64,000 nucleotides of DNA from Buchnera aphidicola (Aphis nasturtii) (GTDB lineage Bacteria; Pseudomonadota; Gammaproteobacteria; Enterobacterales; Enterobacteriaceae). This document shows, piece after piece, positions 32,634-43,506 of this stretch. The position numbers and the translations under genes are program-made. Under the pieces are notes generated by a model that did not search any database, was not told the DNA's origin, and saw only the letters and a list, made by a program, of their open reading frames with translations. Within the stretch, counting starts at the first letter, position 1; each line of letters starts with the position of its first letter. The stretch lies in the NCBI RefSeq assembly GCF_005083345.1, contig NZ_CP034888.1:397448-461447 (forward strand), read 5' to 3'.

Positions 32634-34088
32634 CTAAATAGTTCCACCTATAGTTAATTCATCTACTTTAATAGAAGGTTGTCCTATACCTACTGGAATA
32701 TTTTGACCCTCTTTTCCACACATTCCCATACCTTGATCCATTTTTAAATCATTACCAACCATAGATATTTTTTTCATAACTTCGATACCAGATCCTATTA
32801 ATGTAGTATTTTTAATAGGAGTTGAAATTTTTCCTTTTTTAACTAAAAATGCTTCTGATGTCGAAAAAACAAATTGCCCAGAAGTTATATCTACTTGACC
32901 ACCTGAAAAATTAACAGCATATATTCCATAATCAATACTTTTAATAATATCTTCTATTTTAGATGTACCAGGTAACATATATGTGTTTGTCATTCTTGGC
33001 ATTGGTAAATGAGAATAGGATTCACGCCGACCGTTACCAGTAGATTCAGTGCCCATTAAACGAGCGTTAAGTTTATCTTGCATATACTTATTTAAAATAC
33101 CATTTTTAATTAATATATTGCACTGACCGAAAACTCCTTCATCATCAATATTCAACGATCCACGTTGGTTTTTTATTGTTCCATCATCAATAATAGTGCA
33201 TAATTCTGAAGCAACTTTTTTCCCCATCATATTAGTAAATACTGATGTTCTTTTTCTATTAAAATCACCTTCTAAACCGTGTCCTACAGCTTCATGGAGT
33301 AAAACACCGGGCCATCCCGCTCCTAAAACTACCGGAAAAGTACCAGAAGGAGCTTCTTTTGAAGATAAATTTAATAAAGCTATACGAACAGCTTCTTTAG
33401 TCCAATAATCAACTCTAGTTTCTTCAAAAAAATCATCTTTATTTAAGAAAAAATTATAATTAGTACGGCTCCCCCCTCCGCTTCTTCCTCGTTCTATTTT
33501 TCCGCGTTCTTCAACTAAAACACTAACTCTAAACTCAACTAATGGTCGTATATCTGTAGATAAATTTCCATCAGTAGAAACAACTAAAATTTTTTCATAA
33601 GATCCAGTTAGAGTAGCGTTGACTTGTGCTACACGGCTGTCAAAATTACGAGCAATATAATCTACTCTATGAAGTAAATTAATTTTTTCACTAGAAGTGA
33701 ATTTTTCTAACGGATTTAAAACATCATAAAAAGAATTTTGTTTTTGATCTACAAACATTTTCAATTTTATTTTTTTCTGTTTTCCATCAATTATACTTTT
33801 CGCCATTTGAGCGCTTTTTCTAACAGCTTCTATTGATATTTGATCTGTATATGCAAATCCTGTTTGTTCTCCGGAAATAGCTCTAATACCAACGCCTTGA
33901 TCGAAATGATAGAATCCTTCTTTAATAATTCGATTTTCTAAAACCCAAGATTCACAAATACGAGATTGAAAATATAAATCTCCATAATCTAAACTATGAG
34001 AAGAGATATCTTCCAATATTTCAAAAAGATCTTGACGATTTAATTTATTTAAAGTCAATAAAGATTCGCTAACTGATTCCAATGTCAT
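32634..34088 (-). CDS. tldD: Metalloprotease TldD
   Basis: Subunit of the TldD/TldE (PmbA) peptidase, known in E. coli for microcin B17 maturation and CcdA turnover. It has 484 residues (E. coli 481). The zinc motif [11 protein letters not shown] is intact, with the upstream [15 protein letters not shown] block and the C-terminal [12 protein letters not shown]. Its retention in such a small genome suggests a general peptide-turnover role. The partner tldE is not in this window. Confidence 0.96.
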   Translation of the reverse strand: MTLESVSESLLTLNKLNRQDLFEILEDISSHSLDYGDLYFQSRICESWVLENRIIKEGFYHFDQGVGIRAISGEQTGFAYTDQISIEAVRKSAQMAKSIIDGKQKKIKLKMFVDQKQNSFYDVLNPLEKFTSSEKINLLHRVDYIARNFDSRVAQVNATLTGSYEKILVVSTDGNLSTDIRPLVEFRVSVLVEERGKIERGRSGGGSRTNYNFFLNKDDFFEETRVDYWTKEAVRIALLNLSSKEAPSGTFPVVLGAGWPGVLLHEAVGHGLEGDFNRKRTSVFTNMMGKKVASELCTIIDDGTIKNQRGSLNIDDEGVFGQCNILIKNGILNKYMQDKLNARLMGTESTGNGRRESYSHLPMPRMTNTYMLPGTSKIEDIIKSIDYGIYAVNFSGGQVDITSGQFVFSTSEAFLVKKGKISTPIKNTTLIGSGIEVMKKISMVGNDLKMDQGMGMCGKEGQNIPVGIGQPSIKVDELTIGGTI

Positions 34089-34254
34089 TTGAACTCACTT
34101 AAATGTTTAAAATATTATTATATTTGTATTATAAAATATAAAAATAAAAAATAAAAAATATTTTTTATAAAAATATTATATATAATCTTAAAAATTTGTT
34201 ATAAAATATAATTTTAAAATTTTAAATTAATTTAATTACTTTATCGAGTCGAAC

Positions 34255-34710
34255 ATGAAAGAAAAAATAAATGTTTTACTAATAAATGGACCTAATTTAA
34301 ATCTTTTAGGAACGAGAGAACCTCATATATATGGAAATAATACTTTATCAGACTTAATAAAAACATTAATAAAAAAATCAGAAAAATTAAATATATTATT
34401 AAGTCATATACAATCAAACGCAGAACATAAATTAATTGAAAAAATACACTCTGCTAAAAAAAACAATATTAATTATATTATAATTAATCCGGCAGCTTTC
34501 ACACATACTAGTATAGCAATAAGAGATGCTTTAATTGCAATTTCCATACCATTTATTGAAGTTCATATTTCTAATATTTATAGTAGAGAAAACTTTCGTT
34601 CTCATTCATGGTTTTCTGATATCTCACAAGGTGTAATTACAGGATTAGGTTTAGAAGGTTACTATTGGGCATTAAAAACCATTTCTAAAAGATGTTTAAT
34701 AAAAAAATAA
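34255..34710 (+). CDS. aroQ: 3-dehydroquinate dehydratase, type II
   Basis: Third step of the shikimate pathway, leading to chorismate for PheA and other aromatics. It has 151 residues, the type II (dodecameric) size. [16 protein letters not shown] carries the catalytic tyrosine-loop arginine region; [17 protein letters not shown] and FIEVHISN follow. E. coli uses the unrelated type I AroD; related enterobacteria carry aroQ beside accBC, upstream of panF-prmA-dusB-fis. Here aroQ and fis are direct neighbours, so the genes between have been deleted. Confidence 0.96.
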   Translation: MKEKINVLLINGPNLNLLGTREPHIYGNNTLSDLIKTLIKKSEKLNILLSHIQSNAEHKLIEKIHSAKKNNINYIIINPAAFTHTSIAIRDALIAISIPFIEVHISNIYSRENFRSHSWFSDISQGVITGLGLEGYYWALKTISKRCLIKK

Positions 34711-34727
34711 AATTTTTATTTTAATTT

Positions 34728-34764
34728 TTGCACCTTCTTTGTTATAAACTTGTCGAAAGTGCAA
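34728..34764. terminator. Weak hairpin between convergent aroQ and fis
   Basis: TTGCAC / GTGCAA (extended by TTC/GAA after one mismatch) flank a loop of about 17 bases between convergent genes. Neither strand has a proper U-tract. Plausible shared terminator, but the evidence is thin. Confidence 0.3.
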
Positions 34765-34796
34765 TTAAATCTACAACCTATAAAACTTTCAAAAAA

Positions 34797-35090
34797 TTAA
34801 TTCATACCGTATTTTTTTAATTTTTTTCGTAAAGTACTTCGATTTATACCCATCATTAAAGCAGCTTTTGTTTGGTTTCCGCGTGTATACTGCATAATTA
34901 CATCTAATAATGGTTGTTCAAGTTCAGATAATATTAATGGATATAAATTATTGATATATATAGTATTATCTAAATTTAATAAATAATTTTCTAAAGATTT
35001 TTTAATTAATAAACGTAAAGGCTTTTTTATATTTTGATTATCTTTAGTATAATTTACTAAAAATTTTGTATCTATTAAATTTTCTGACAT
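34797..35090 (-). CDS. fis: Nucleoid-associated regulator Fis
   Basis: Homodimeric DNA-bending protein that activates rRNA/tRNA promoters and shapes the nucleoid. It has 97 residues (E. coli 98). The C-terminal helix-turn-helix [19 protein letters not shown] to the terminal KKYGMN is almost identical to E. coli; the N-terminal arm is diverged. dusB, cotranscribed upstream in E. coli, is gone, so Fis now has its own transcript. It is one of few DNA-binding regulators visible in the window, with CsrA as the RNA-level one. Confidence 0.97.
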   Translation of the reverse strand: MSENLIDTKFLVNYTKDNQNIKKPLRLLIKKSLENYLLNLDNTIYINNLYPLILSELEQPLLDVIMQYTRGNQTKAALMMGINRSTLRKKLKKYGMN

Positions 35091-35195
35091 AAAATTATCA
35101 ACTCTTTAATCTTTTTGTATATTTTAAATGAAATTAAGATTATTCAAACATTTAAATGTGTTCTATAAAAAATAATATTTTTATTATATAAAAAT

Positions 35196-36143
35196 TTATA
35201 GTTCTTGCTCTAGATCTAAAATAAGAGCTTCCATGTCTTTAGGTAAACTAATTTCAAAACTCATTGTATTTTTAGTAGTAGGATGTAAAAATTTAATATA
35301 ATGCGCATGTAGTGCTTGACGAGAAAAAAATTGATTTTCATAAAAACATTTTTTTTTTAAATAATTATTAGAATAGTTAATCCCGCTATATAACGGGTCG
35401 CCTAACAAGGGATACTTAATATGTAGCATATGAGTTCGAATTTGATGAGTTCGACCTGTTTCCAATTTTAATAAGATATGTGTATAAAATTTAAAACGCT
35501 GAATTATTTTATAATGTGTAATAGCAGGTTTGCCTGATGCATGGACTATCATAGATATTCTATTTTTAGGGTTACGCATTATAGGGCAGTTAACAATCCC
35601 ACCAGAAATCATATTTCCTTTAACAATAGCTTGATATTTTCGAATAACTTTTTTATCTTTTAATGATTGTACTAAATAATAATATGCACAAACTGTTTTT
35701 GCTATGACCATTAAACCGCTTGTATTTTTATCTAATCGGTGAACAATACCACATCGAGGTAAATACTGGCTATTTTTATAATAATGCAATAATCCATTTA
35801 AAACTGTACCAGTTTCATTTCCAGCCCCAGGATGTACAACTAAACCAGAAGGTTTATTTATGACTAATATATTATTATCTTCATATATAATATTTAAAGA
35901 AATGTTTTCTGGTAAATTAGAGGTGATTTTTTTGATAATGGGATAAATAGTGATTATTTCACCTCCTAATAGTTTTTTATCAGGTCTTTTTTCTATTTGA
36001 CCATTAATATACACGAGATTCATAAGAATCCAATTTTTTAAGCAAGAACGAGAATACTGTGGAAATAATTTAGAAATAGTTTGATCTAATCTCTTTCCCG
36101 AAATCGAAGAATAAGGAGCTAGTATACTTATTTTTTTTTTCAA
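35196..36143 (-). CDS. rluD: 23S rRNA pseudouridine synthase RluD
   Basis: Forms pseudouridines 1911, 1915 and 1917 in helix 69 of 23S rRNA. It has 315 residues (E. coli 326). An N-terminal S4-like domain (RLDQTISKLFPQYSRS) precedes the catalytic domain with the RluA-family HRLDKNTSGLMVIAKT motif carrying the catalytic Asp; GRTHQIRTHM and HPLLGDPLY-type segments follow. The divergent arrangement with bamD matches E. coli, which separates it from the paralogue RluC. Confidence 0.94.
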   Translation of the reverse strand: MKKKISILAPYSSISGKRLDQTISKLFPQYSRSCLKNWILMNLVYINGQIEKRPDKKLLGGEIITIYPIIKKITSNLPENISLNIIYEDNNILVINKPSGLVVHPGAGNETGTVLNGLLHYYKNSQYLPRCGIVHRLDKNTSGLMVIAKTVCAYYYLVQSLKDKKVIRKYQAIVKGNMISGGIVNCPIMRNPKNRISMIVHASGKPAITHYKIIQRFKFYTHILLKLETGRTHQIRTHMLHIKYPLLGDPLYSGINYSNNYLKKKCFYENQFFSRQALHAHYIKFLHPTTKNTMSFEISLPKDMEALILDLEQEL

Positions 36144-36272
36144 TATAAAACCCTTATTTTAAAAATATATTTAATCTAAACCTTGAATTTTTATAGAATA
36201 TGATATTCTAATATATATTAATATAGTAAATATTATTAATATAAAATTTTATTAAATTATAGAAAACATATT

Positions 36273-37007
36273 ATGATACTTAAAAAAAACATTTTAGTCA
36301 TGTTAATACTGCTATTTATATATTCTTCAGCGAATTCTCAAAATACGCAACAAAAAATATTTATTCAAGAAAAAATATTTTATGAATATTGTCGCAAAGA
36401 ACTCAAAGAAAATAAATTTAATAGTGCAATATTTCATTTAGAAAAAATGAAAAAAAAAAATATTTCTAATTTTTACTCAGATAAAATTCAGATTAATTTA
36501 ATTTATGCTTATTATAAAGTTGAAAACTTTAATATGGCGCAAAAAAATATAGATGAATTTATAAAACTATATCCGAAACATCCAAATATTGATTATATTT
36601 TTTATCTACAAAGCTTAATAGATATATCACTTGATAAAAATATTTTTTTAAAATGTTTAACTATCAAAAGTTATAAAAGTGATCCTATTTACGCAAAAAA
36701 AGCTTTTTTTCAATTAAAAAATTTTTTATATCGTTATCCTAAAAGTATTTATATTGTAAATGTAAAAAACGATTTATTTACTTTAAAACAACGTTTGTCA
36801 AATCATGATTTGAAAATATTAAAATATTATTTCAAACAAAAAGAATATATAGCGGTTATTAACCGAGGTGAAGAAATACTTCAAAAATATCCAGAAATTC
36901 TATGTGCAAAAGAAGCATTAAAGTATATGCAAGAATCTTTTATTAAATTAAAAATATTTAATACTGCTCAAAAAATATCTAAAATTATTTTACTAAATAA
37001 AATTTAA
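36273..37007 (+). CDS. bamD: Outer membrane assembly factor BamD, lipobox lost
   Basis: Essential partner of BamA in folding outer-membrane beta-barrels; a TPR protein that is a lipoprotein in E. coli (YfiO). It has 244 residues (E. coli 245). TPR-like blocks align ([51 protein letters not shown] in pieces, [21 protein letters not shown]). The N-terminus has a hydrophobic signal (about residues 8-18) ending in YSSANSQN, with no cysteine, so the lipid-attachment site seen in E. coli (LAGC) is missing. It sits divergent to rluD as in E. coli. Confidence 0.93.
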   Translation: MILKKNILVMLILLFIYSSANSQNTQQKIFIQEKIFYEYCRKELKENKFNSAIFHLEKMKKKNISNFYSDKIQINLIYAYYKVENFNMAQKNIDEFIKLYPKHPNIDYIFYLQSLIDISLDKNIFLKCLTIKSYKSDPIYAKKAFFQLKNFLYRYPKSIYIVNVKNDLFTLKQRLSNHDLKILKYYFKQKEYIAVINRGEEILQKYPEILCAKEALKYMQESFIKLKIFNTAQKISKIILLNKI

Positions 37008-37143
37008 AATTTTTTATGAAATAAAATATAAAAATATTTTTATATTTTAATTTTTAATAAAATAATTTTAATTTACAATAAATTGAAATTATATTTTAAA
37101 ATACTTTAATAGCGTAAATATTATTTTTAAAAAATTAAAAAAT

Positions 37144-39798
37144 ATGAAAAATACAACAAATGAAATACGAAAAAAATTTTTACAATTTTTTCAAAACAAA
37201 GGGCATACTATTCTTCCAAGCAGTTCTTTAATTCCAAAAAATGATTCTACATTGCTATTTACTAATGCAGGAATGAATCAATTTAAAGATTTTTTTTTAA
37301 ATCCTAAAAAAAAAAAATATTCTCGTGTCACTACTTCACAACGTTGTTTGAGAACAGGAGGAAAACATAATGATTTAGAAAATGTAGGATATACCGAAAG
37401 ACATCATACATTTTTTGAAATGCTTGGTAATTTTAGCTTTAATGATTATTTTAAAAAAGAAGCGATTATATATGCATGGGAATTATTAACATCTGAAAAA
37501 TGGTTTAATATTGATAAAAATAAGCTATGGATCTCAGTATATCAAAATGATGAAGAAACATATGAAATATGGCTTAATATTATTAAAGTTTCTCCTAAAC
37601 ATATCATTAAAATAGGTGATAAAAATAATTGTAAATATAATTCTGAAAATTTTTGGCAAATGGGTGAAACCGGACCATGCGGTCCATGTACTGAAATATT
37701 TTATAATTATGATATAAAAAAAAATCATGATTTTTCTAAATTCTTAGAAAATAAAAACGAATATTTTATTGAAATTTGGAATATTGTTTTTATAGAATAT
37801 AATCGTGTATCTTCAAAAAAAATAATTCCTCTAAAATATAAATCTATAGATACAGGCATGGGGTTAGAAAGAATCGCTTCTGTTTTACAAAACGTAAAAT
37901 CAAATTATAAAATTGATATTTTTAAAAAATTAATCGAAAAAATCTCGTATTTTAGCAAAACAACTAATTTAAATAATATATCTTTAAAAATAATTTCAGA
38001 TCATATTAGATCCTGTATATTTCTTATTTATGAAAATGTAATCCCATCAAATGAATATCGAGGATATATTTTAAGAAGAATTATTAGAAGAATGTTAAGA
38101 CATGCTTACAAAATTGGCATAAAGAAAAATTTTTTTTATAAAATTGTTCCTTATTTTGTTGAAAATATCAGTGAAAATTTTAATTTTTTAAAAGGAAAAG
38201 AAAAAAAAATTAAAGAAATATTAAAAATAGAAGAAATGCAATTTTCAGAAACTCTTGAAAAAGGATTAAAAATATTAAATATAGAAATAAAAAAAGCATC
38301 TAATCAAGAAATTTCTGGAAATACTATTTTTTATCTTTATGATACTTTTGGGTTTCCTGTAGATTTAACATTAGATATTTGTCGTGAAAAAGGAATAAAA
38401 GTAGATCTTAATAGTTATTATTTAGAAAAAGAAAAACAAAAAAAACGATCGAATATAGGAAGTAAATTTTATAAAAATTGTAATCAAATAATAAATATTA
38501 ATGATACTTGCAATTTTGAAGGCTATAAAAAAAATACAATTAAAGCATTGATCAAACATATTTATATTAATAAAAAATCAGTTTCATCAATTTCAGAAGG
38601 TGAAAAAGGTATTATTTTTCTTGATAAAACGTGTTTTTATCCAGAATCTGGAGGACAAATAGGTGATATCGGAAAATTACATTATAAAAGTTCATGTTTT
38701 ATAGTTGAAAATACAAAAAAATATGGAAATACAATTGGACATATTGGAAAAGTAATTATAGGAAAATTTGAAATTAATAATTTTTTATATACTAAAATTA
38801 ATAAATTTTATAGGAATCAAATCCAAATAAATCATTCTGCTACTCATTTACTTCATGCTGCATTGCGTCAAGTTTTAGGGAATATAGTTACTCAAAAAGG
38901 ATCTTTAATTACTAATGTACGTTTAAGATTTGATTTTTCTTATCCTAACATTATACGCTTATCTGATATACAAAAAATTGAAAATATTGTAAATGAAGAA
39001 ATATGCAAAAACAATTTAATCAAAGTTCAATATTGCAGTTTAGAAGAAGCAAAAAAAACAAAAGCAATGGCATTATTTGAAAATAAATATGATGCTATTG
39101 TTCGAGTTATATCAATTAAAAAATTTTCTATAGAACTTTGTGGGGGGACACATACTAGTAGAACTGGGAATATTGGATTATTTAAAATAATAGAACAATC
39201 AAGTGTATCGTCTGGTATAAAAAGAATAGAAGCTATAACATCATCCCAAGCAATAAATTTTTTACATATCAAAGAAAATGAAATAGAAAATATATCCACT
39301 GCTTTAAAAACTAAAAGTATCAACTTTAAAGAAAAAATAAATAAATTAATAACACAAGTTAAAAGCTTAGAAACCCAAGTAAATATTTTTCAAGAAAAAG
39401 AAAATACATATCAAGTTCAAAAAATAATTAATAATATTGAAAATATAAAAGGAGTAAAATTATTAATTAATATATTCAATAATTATAATCATAAATCATT
39501 AAGATTCATGATTGATAAATTAAAAAAAGATTTTCAAAATATAATTATTATTTTTATAAATAAAAATAATAATCATTACAACATCATTACCGGAGTGACT
39601 AAAAATTTAACTAATTATTTAACTGCACTCGAAATTATTAAAATCTTTATTAAACATACTAATGGAAAGGGAGGAGGAAAAAAAGAAATTGCTGAAGGTG
39701 GAAGTTTTAATATAATAAATCTATCTAAGATTTTAAAAATTATTAAATTATGGGTTACTTTAAAGTTAGAAAATAAAAAAAATCATGTTCGTGAATAA
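37144..39798 (+). CDS. alaS: Alanyl-tRNA synthetase
   Basis: Class II synthetase that charges tRNA-Ala through the G3-U70 pair. It has 884 residues (E. coli 876). The catalytic core is at the N-terminus (RKKFLQFFQNKGHT, GGKHNDLENVG, TGPCGPCTE). The editing domain carries HSATHLLHAALRQ and CGGTH. A coiled-coil linker (about 735-775) leads to the C-Ala domain with GKGGGKKEIAEGG. csrA follows as in E. coli. E. coli recX/recA upstream are absent; bamD precedes it instead. Confidence 0.97.
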   Translation: MKNTTNEIRKKFLQFFQNKGHTILPSSSLIPKNDSTLLFTNAGMNQFKDFFLNPKKKKYSRVTTSQRCLRTGGKHNDLENVGYTERHHTFFEMLGNFSFNDYFKKEAIIYAWELLTSEKWFNIDKNKLWISVYQNDEETYEIWLNIIKVSPKHIIKIGDKNNCKYNSENFWQMGETGPCGPCTEIFYNYDIKKNHDFSKFLENKNEYFIEIWNIVFIEYNRVSSKKIIPLKYKSIDTGMGLERIASVLQNVKSNYKIDIFKKLIEKISYFSKTTNLNNISLKIISDHIRSCIFLIYENVIPSNEYRGYILRRIIRRMLRHAYKIGIKKNFFYKIVPYFVENISENFNFLKGKEKKIKEILKIEEMQFSETLEKGLKILNIEIKKASNQEISGNTIFYLYDTFGFPVDLTLDICREKGIKVDLNSYYLEKEKQKKRSNIGSKFYKNCNQIININDTCNFEGYKKNTIKALIKHIYINKKSVSSISEGEKGIIFLDKTCFYPESGGQIGDIGKLHYKSSCFIVENTKKYGNTIGHIGKVIIGKFEINNFLYTKINKFYRNQIQINHSATHLLHAALRQVLGNIVTQKGSLITNVRLRFDFSYPNIIRLSDIQKIENIVNEEICKNNLIKVQYCSLEEAKKTKAMALFENKYDAIVRVISIKKFSIELCGGTHTSRTGNIGLFKIIEQSSVSSGIKRIEAITSSQAINFLHIKENEIENISTALKTKSINFKEKINKLITQVKSLETQVNIFQEKENTYQVQKIINNIENIKGVKLLINIFNNYNHKSLRFMIDKLKKDFQNIIIIFINKNNNHYNIITGVTKNLTNYLTALEIIKIFIKHTNGKGGGKKEIAEGGSFNIINLSKILKIIKLWVTLKLENKKNHVRE

Positions 39799-39970
39799 TT
39801 ATATTGAAAAATATACTTAATTTAAAACTACATTAATATATAATCATGTAATATATTTCAATATAATATAATACTATATTATTTGAGTATTTTAAAGTTT
39901 AAATTTAGTTCTATATTATTTAACTCAAGGAATCAGATAGGATGAACTCTTTTATTTCAAGGAACAAAGA

Positions 39971-40153
39971 ATGCTTATTCTAACTCGTCGAGTTGGCGAA
40001 ACATTGATAATTGGCGATGAAATCACTGTAACAGTATTGGGAGTAAAAGGTAACCAAGTTCGTATTGGTGTAAATGCTCCTAAAGAAATTTCAGTACATC
40101 GCGAAGAAATATATCAACGTATTCAAGCTGAAAAAAAACAACAAAAAAATTAA
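39971..40153 (+). CDS. csrA: Carbon storage regulator CsrA
   Basis: Dimeric RNA-binding protein that recognises GGA motifs in mRNA leaders and represses or stabilises transcripts. It has 60 residues (E. coli 61). [20 protein letters not shown] and [14 protein letters not shown] are nearly identical to E. coli, including Arg44. Its strong conservation in a genome with few regulators suggests an active post-transcriptional role. AAGGA precedes the ATG. Confidence 0.97.
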   Translation: MLILTRRVGETLIIGDEITVTVLGVKGNQVRIGVNAPKEISVHREEIYQRIQAEKKQQKN

Positions 40154-40163
40154 TAGTAAATAT

Positions 40164-40196
40164 TGCATCTTACTATAATCAAGTAAGATGCATTTT
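40164..40196 (+). terminator. Intrinsic terminator after csrA
   Basis: TGCATCTTACT / AGTAAGATGCA is a perfect 11-bp stem with a 7-base loop, followed by TTTT. It separates csrA from the downstream tRNA pair. Confidence 0.85.
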
Positions 40197-40242
40197 ATAC
40201 GTTAACAATTTTTTGTAGTTTTTTATTTGTTTAAAAAAAAAA

Positions 40243-40270
40243 TTGACTTATACTTAAAAGAAAGTAAAAT
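40243..40270 (+). promoter_or_regulatory. Candidate sigma-70 promoter for the tRNA-Ser/tRNA-Arg pair
   Basis: TTGACT (40243-40248) and TAAAAT (40265-40270) are separated by 16 bp, each matching five of six consensus positions. The tRNA begins 18 bp after the -10. The TTGACT stands out because GC-containing -35 hexamers are rare in these spacers, and it directly follows the csrA terminator. Confidence 0.6.
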
Positions 40271-40287
40271 TAAAATAATAAAAAATA

Positions 40288-40377
40288 GGTGAAATGGCCG
40301 AGTGGTTTAAGGCGCTCCCCTGCTAAGGGAGTATGCAGAAAAACTCTGCATCGAGGGTTCAAATCCCTCTTTCACCG
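40288..40377 (+). tRNA. serV: tRNA-Ser (anticodon GCT)
   Basis: A 90-nt class II tRNA. The acceptor GGTGAAA pairs with TTTCACC, and the discriminator is G. The anticodon loop CTGCTAA in the stem CTCCC/GGGAG gives GCT, reading AGC/AGU. The long variable arm is TATGCAGAAAAACTCTGCAT. No CCA is encoded. Same location as E. coli serV, after alaS-csrA. Confidence 0.97.
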
Positions 40378-40387
40378 GCGGAAAATT

Positions 40388-40461
40388 GCATCCGTAGCTC
40401 AGTTGGATAGAGCACTCGGCTACGAACCGAGAGGTCGGAGGTTCGAATCCTTCCGGATGCA
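40388..40461 (+). tRNA. argV: tRNA-Arg (anticodon ACG)
   Basis: A 74-nt tRNA. GCATCCG pairs with CGGATGC, and the discriminator is A. The anticodon loop CTACGAA in stem CTCGG/CCGAG gives ACG (A34 is deaminated to inosine to read CGN). No CCA is encoded. E. coli has four copies here (argV, Y, Z, Q); only one remains, so the exact letter is arbitrary. It lies 10 nt after tRNA-Ser, so the two are likely processed from one transcript. Confidence 0.97.
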
Positions 40462-40538
40462 AAAATCTAACCAAGAATTTATTATCCTTGATAAAAACGT
40501 TTTTTAAAAAATTAAAAATTGAAACTTAGGAGAAAAAG

Positions 40539-42071
40539 TTGATAGAGGATATCTCAAAAAAAATTACTTGGCTAGAAAAAAATTCATCAATATTAAAAAA
40601 TATTTGTCGGGGCATTGAACGAGAAACTCTAAGAATTAAAAAAAATGGAGATTTTTCAAATGATCCACACCCATATCAAATTGGTTCTGCATTAACTAAC
40701 CCATGGATTACAACTGATTTTTCTGAAAATTTATTAGAATTTGTTACACCAAATACTAATAATATAAATGATTTATTAACATTTTTGAAAGATCTTCATT
40801 CTTTCGTAGCATATAAAAACCCAAAAGAATTCATGTGGCCTTTTAGTATTCCATATAACTATAAAAAATCAACAAAAATTCAAATAGCAAGGTATGGAAC
40901 TTCAAACTACGGAGCATTAAAAAGTCTTTACAGGAAAGGTTTGAAAACAAGATATGGTGATTTAAAAAATACTATTGCAGGCATACATTACAATTTTTCA
41001 TTACCAATAACATTTTGGGAAACAACAAACAAAAATAACATAGATAATATCTCATCAGGTTATTTAAATTTAATTCGTAATTACTATAGATTTGGATGGA
41101 TTATTCCATACTTATTTGGATCATCCCCTGCAATATTAGAACATTTCTTACAAAATAAAGAATATAAATTTCAAAAAAATAAAGAAGGTATATTATATTT
41201 ACCTTGGTCAACCTCATTGAGGCTAAGTGATATAGGATATACAAGTACTTCTATTGAAAATCTAAATATCACATTTAATGATCTAGAGTCGTATATTCGA
41301 TGTTTAAAAAAAGCAATGCAAACTCCATCTAAAAAATTTTCTAATTTAGGGTTAAAAAATAAACGTGGAGAATTTCAACAATTAAATACTAATATATTAC
41401 AGTTAGAAAATGAGTTATATACGCAAATAAGACCTAAAAGACAAACTAATCATGGAGAATCACTTTTAGATGCTCTAAAAAATAGAGGAATCGAATATGT
41501 AGAAATACGTTCTTTAGATATCAATCCATTTTCATCAATTGGAATTAATAAAAATCAAATACTTTTATTGGATTTATTTTTAATTTGGTGTTCTTTAATA
41601 AATGCTCCTAAGGTAAAAAAAACAGATTTTTATTTTATTACGGAAAACTGGAAAAAAACTATTTTTGAAGGAAGAAAACCAAATCAAAAAATTTATGTGA
41701 ATGCAAATAAACAGTATAAATTAAAACAAATTGGTAAAAGAATATTTCAAGATTTAAAAAAAATTGCTACTATTCTTGACGATCAACTAAAAAGTTCAGA
41801 ATATCAAAAAGTATGTGATAAAAAAATACTTTTCTTTGAATATCCAGAATTAACTTATTCAGCTAAATTTTTAAAACTATTTATTGAAAATAACAAAACA
41901 AAACAAACAGGGTTAAATTTAGCTAAAATATATCACAATAAATTTATACATCAATTTTTTTATAATTCACATAAAAAAATTTTTGAAGACGAAGCTATGA
42001 ATTCTCATCAAAAACAAATAGAAATAGAAAAAAATGAAAAATTATCTTTAAAAGATTATCTAAAAAAATAA
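40539..42071 (+). CDS. gshA: Glutamate-cysteine ligase
   Basis: First step of glutathione synthesis: ATP-dependent joining of glutamate and cysteine. It has 510 residues (E. coli 518). [40 protein letters not shown] and [16 protein letters not shown] ([13 protein letters not shown]) blocks match the proteobacterial type I enzyme. The start is TTG at 40539 with AGGAG about 6 nt upstream; E. coli gshA also starts at TTG. The cysteine would come from the sulfide made by the cys cluster of this window. Confidence 0.96.
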   Translation: MIEDISKKITWLEKNSSILKNICRGIERETLRIKKNGDFSNDPHPYQIGSALTNPWITTDFSENLLEFVTPNTNNINDLLTFLKDLHSFVAYKNPKEFMWPFSIPYNYKKSTKIQIARYGTSNYGALKSLYRKGLKTRYGDLKNTIAGIHYNFSLPITFWETTNKNNIDNISSGYLNLIRNYYRFGWIIPYLFGSSPAILEHFLQNKEYKFQKNKEGILYLPWSTSLRLSDIGYTSTSIENLNITFNDLESYIRCLKKAMQTPSKKFSNLGLKNKRGEFQQLNTNILQLENELYTQIRPKRQTNHGESLLDALKNRGIEYVEIRSLDINPFSSIGINKNQILLLDLFLIWCSLINAPKVKKTDFYFITENWKKTIFEGRKPNQKIYVNANKQYKLKQIGKRIFQDLKKIATILDDQLKSSEYQKVCDKKILFFEYPELTYSAKFLKLFIENNKTKQTGLNLAKIYHNKFIHQFFYNSHKKIFEDEAMNSHQKQIEIEKNEKLSLKDYLKK

Positions 42072-42076
42072 ATTTC

Positions 42077-42099
42077 TCCCATGCTGAATTAACATGGGA
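42077..42099 (+). terminator. Intrinsic terminator after gshA
   Basis: TCCCATG / CATGGGA form a 7-bp GC-rich stem with a 9-base loop just past the gshA stop, followed by an A/T-rich tail (ATTATTAATAATTT) rather than a pure T run. It also lies ahead of convergent metK. Confidence 0.65.
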
Positions 42100-42195
42100 A
42101 ATTATTAATAATTTAATATAATTATCCATGTTACTATTAAGATATCAACAGAAATGATTTTTCCGAAAATATATATATTAAATCTTATAAAATTT

Positions 42196-43335
42196 TTATC
42201 GAGATAATTCATCTACTTTATCTAACTTTTCCCATGGAAATTCTTCTCTTCCAAAATGTCCATATACAGATGTTTTAAGATAAATAGGTTGAAGTAAATT
42301 AAGCATTTTAATTAATCCGTATGGACGTAAATCAAAAATATCTCGTACTAAATTAATTAACGCTTTATTACTAAGTTTTCCAGTTCTAAATGTTTCAATC
42401 ATAATAGAAGTAGGTTCCGCTATTCCAATAGCATATGACAATTGAATTTCACAGCGATCAGCTAAACCTGCTGCTACAATGTTTTTAGCTACGTATCTAG
42501 CCGCATATGCTGCAGATCGATCTACTTTAGATGGGTCTTTTCCAGAAAAAGCTCCTCCACCGTGTCTAGACATTCCACCATAGGTATCGACAATAATTTT
42601 TCGACCTGTTAAACCACAATCTCCCATTGGTCCTCCAATAACAAATCTTCCAGTAGGATTAATAAAAAATTTAGTATTTTTTGTTAACCATTTCTTTGGT
42701 AAAACTGGTTTAATAATTTCTTCCATAACAGCTTCTTTTAAAATATTTTGATTAATATTTTCTTTATGCTGAGTTGAAAAAACAACTGTATCAATTCCCA
42801 TTATATTTCCATTTTTATATTTAAATGTTACTTGGCTTTTAGCATCAGGTCTTAACCAAGATAAAATATTTTTTTTTCTTAATTCAGATTGTTTTTTAAC
42901 TAATAAATGTGCATAAGTAATTGGAGCAGGCATGAACACTTCCGTTTCATTAGTAGCATAACCAAAAATAATACCTTGGTCTCCAGCACCTTGTTTTAAA
43001 GGATCAGAGTGATCAATCCCTTGATTAATATCAGGTGATTGTTTACCTATAGCGCTTAATATAGCACAAGAATTAGCATCAAAACCTGTTTCCGAATTAA
43101 TATAACCAATATTATTAATAGTATTTCGAGTAATTTCTTCAACATCTACCCAAGCAGTCGTTGTAATTTCACCTCCAATTAAAACCATTCCTGTTTTAAC
43201 ATAAGTTTCACAAGCAACTCTTGCTTTGACATCTTGTCTAATAATTTCATCTAGTAAAGCATCAGAAATTTGATCTGCAATTTTATCTGGATGACCTTCT
43301 GAAACTGATTCTGATGTAAATAGGTATTCATTCAT
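42196..43335 (-). CDS. metK: S-adenosylmethionine synthetase
   Basis: Makes S-adenosylmethionine from methionine and ATP, the methyl donor for TrmD, RlmE, RsmE and CysG in this window and the radical-SAM cofactor of QueE. It has 379 residues (E. coli 384). [33 protein letters not shown] and [19 protein letters not shown] motifs are intact. Convergent with gshA. Its presence implies methionine is available from the symbiont or the host. Confidence 0.97.
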   Translation of the reverse strand: MNEYLFTSESVSEGHPDKIADQISDALLDEIIRQDVKARVACETYVKTGMVLIGGEITTTAWVDVEEITRNTINNIGYINSETGFDANSCAILSAIGKQSPDINQGIDHSDPLKQGAGDQGIIFGYATNETEVFMPAPITYAHLLVKKQSELRKKNILSWLRPDAKSQVTFKYKNGNIMGIDTVVFSTQHKENINQNILKEAVMEEIIKPVLPKKWLTKNTKFFINPTGRFVIGGPMGDCGLTGRKIIVDTYGGMSRHGGGAFSGKDPSKVDRSAAYAARYVAKNIVAAGLADRCEIQLSYAIGIAEPTSIMIETFRTGKLSNKALINLVRDIFDLRPYGLIKMLNLLQPIYLKTSVYGHFGREEFPWEKLDKVDELSR

Positions 43336-43506
43336 TATATTTTAGATTCCTTTTAATTAAATAATTTAGTATTTTTAAACAAAACACTTTTTTTCAAATA
43401 TATGTTAATATATATTTTAAATATTTTTATCTGAAATAACACTCAAATAAAATATTCTTAAAATAAAAAATAAACAATAACAATTTAATGTAACTTTTAA
43501 TATAAA

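Noticed and set aside
37023..37048. Perfect A/T-only palindrome downstream of bamD
   Set aside because: Contains no G or C; palindromes of this kind are expected by chance at this composition, and stability would be low.
40289..40507. Open frame of 72 codons over the tRNA-Ser/tRNA-Arg pair
   Set aside because: It is entirely composed of the two tRNA genes and their spacer.
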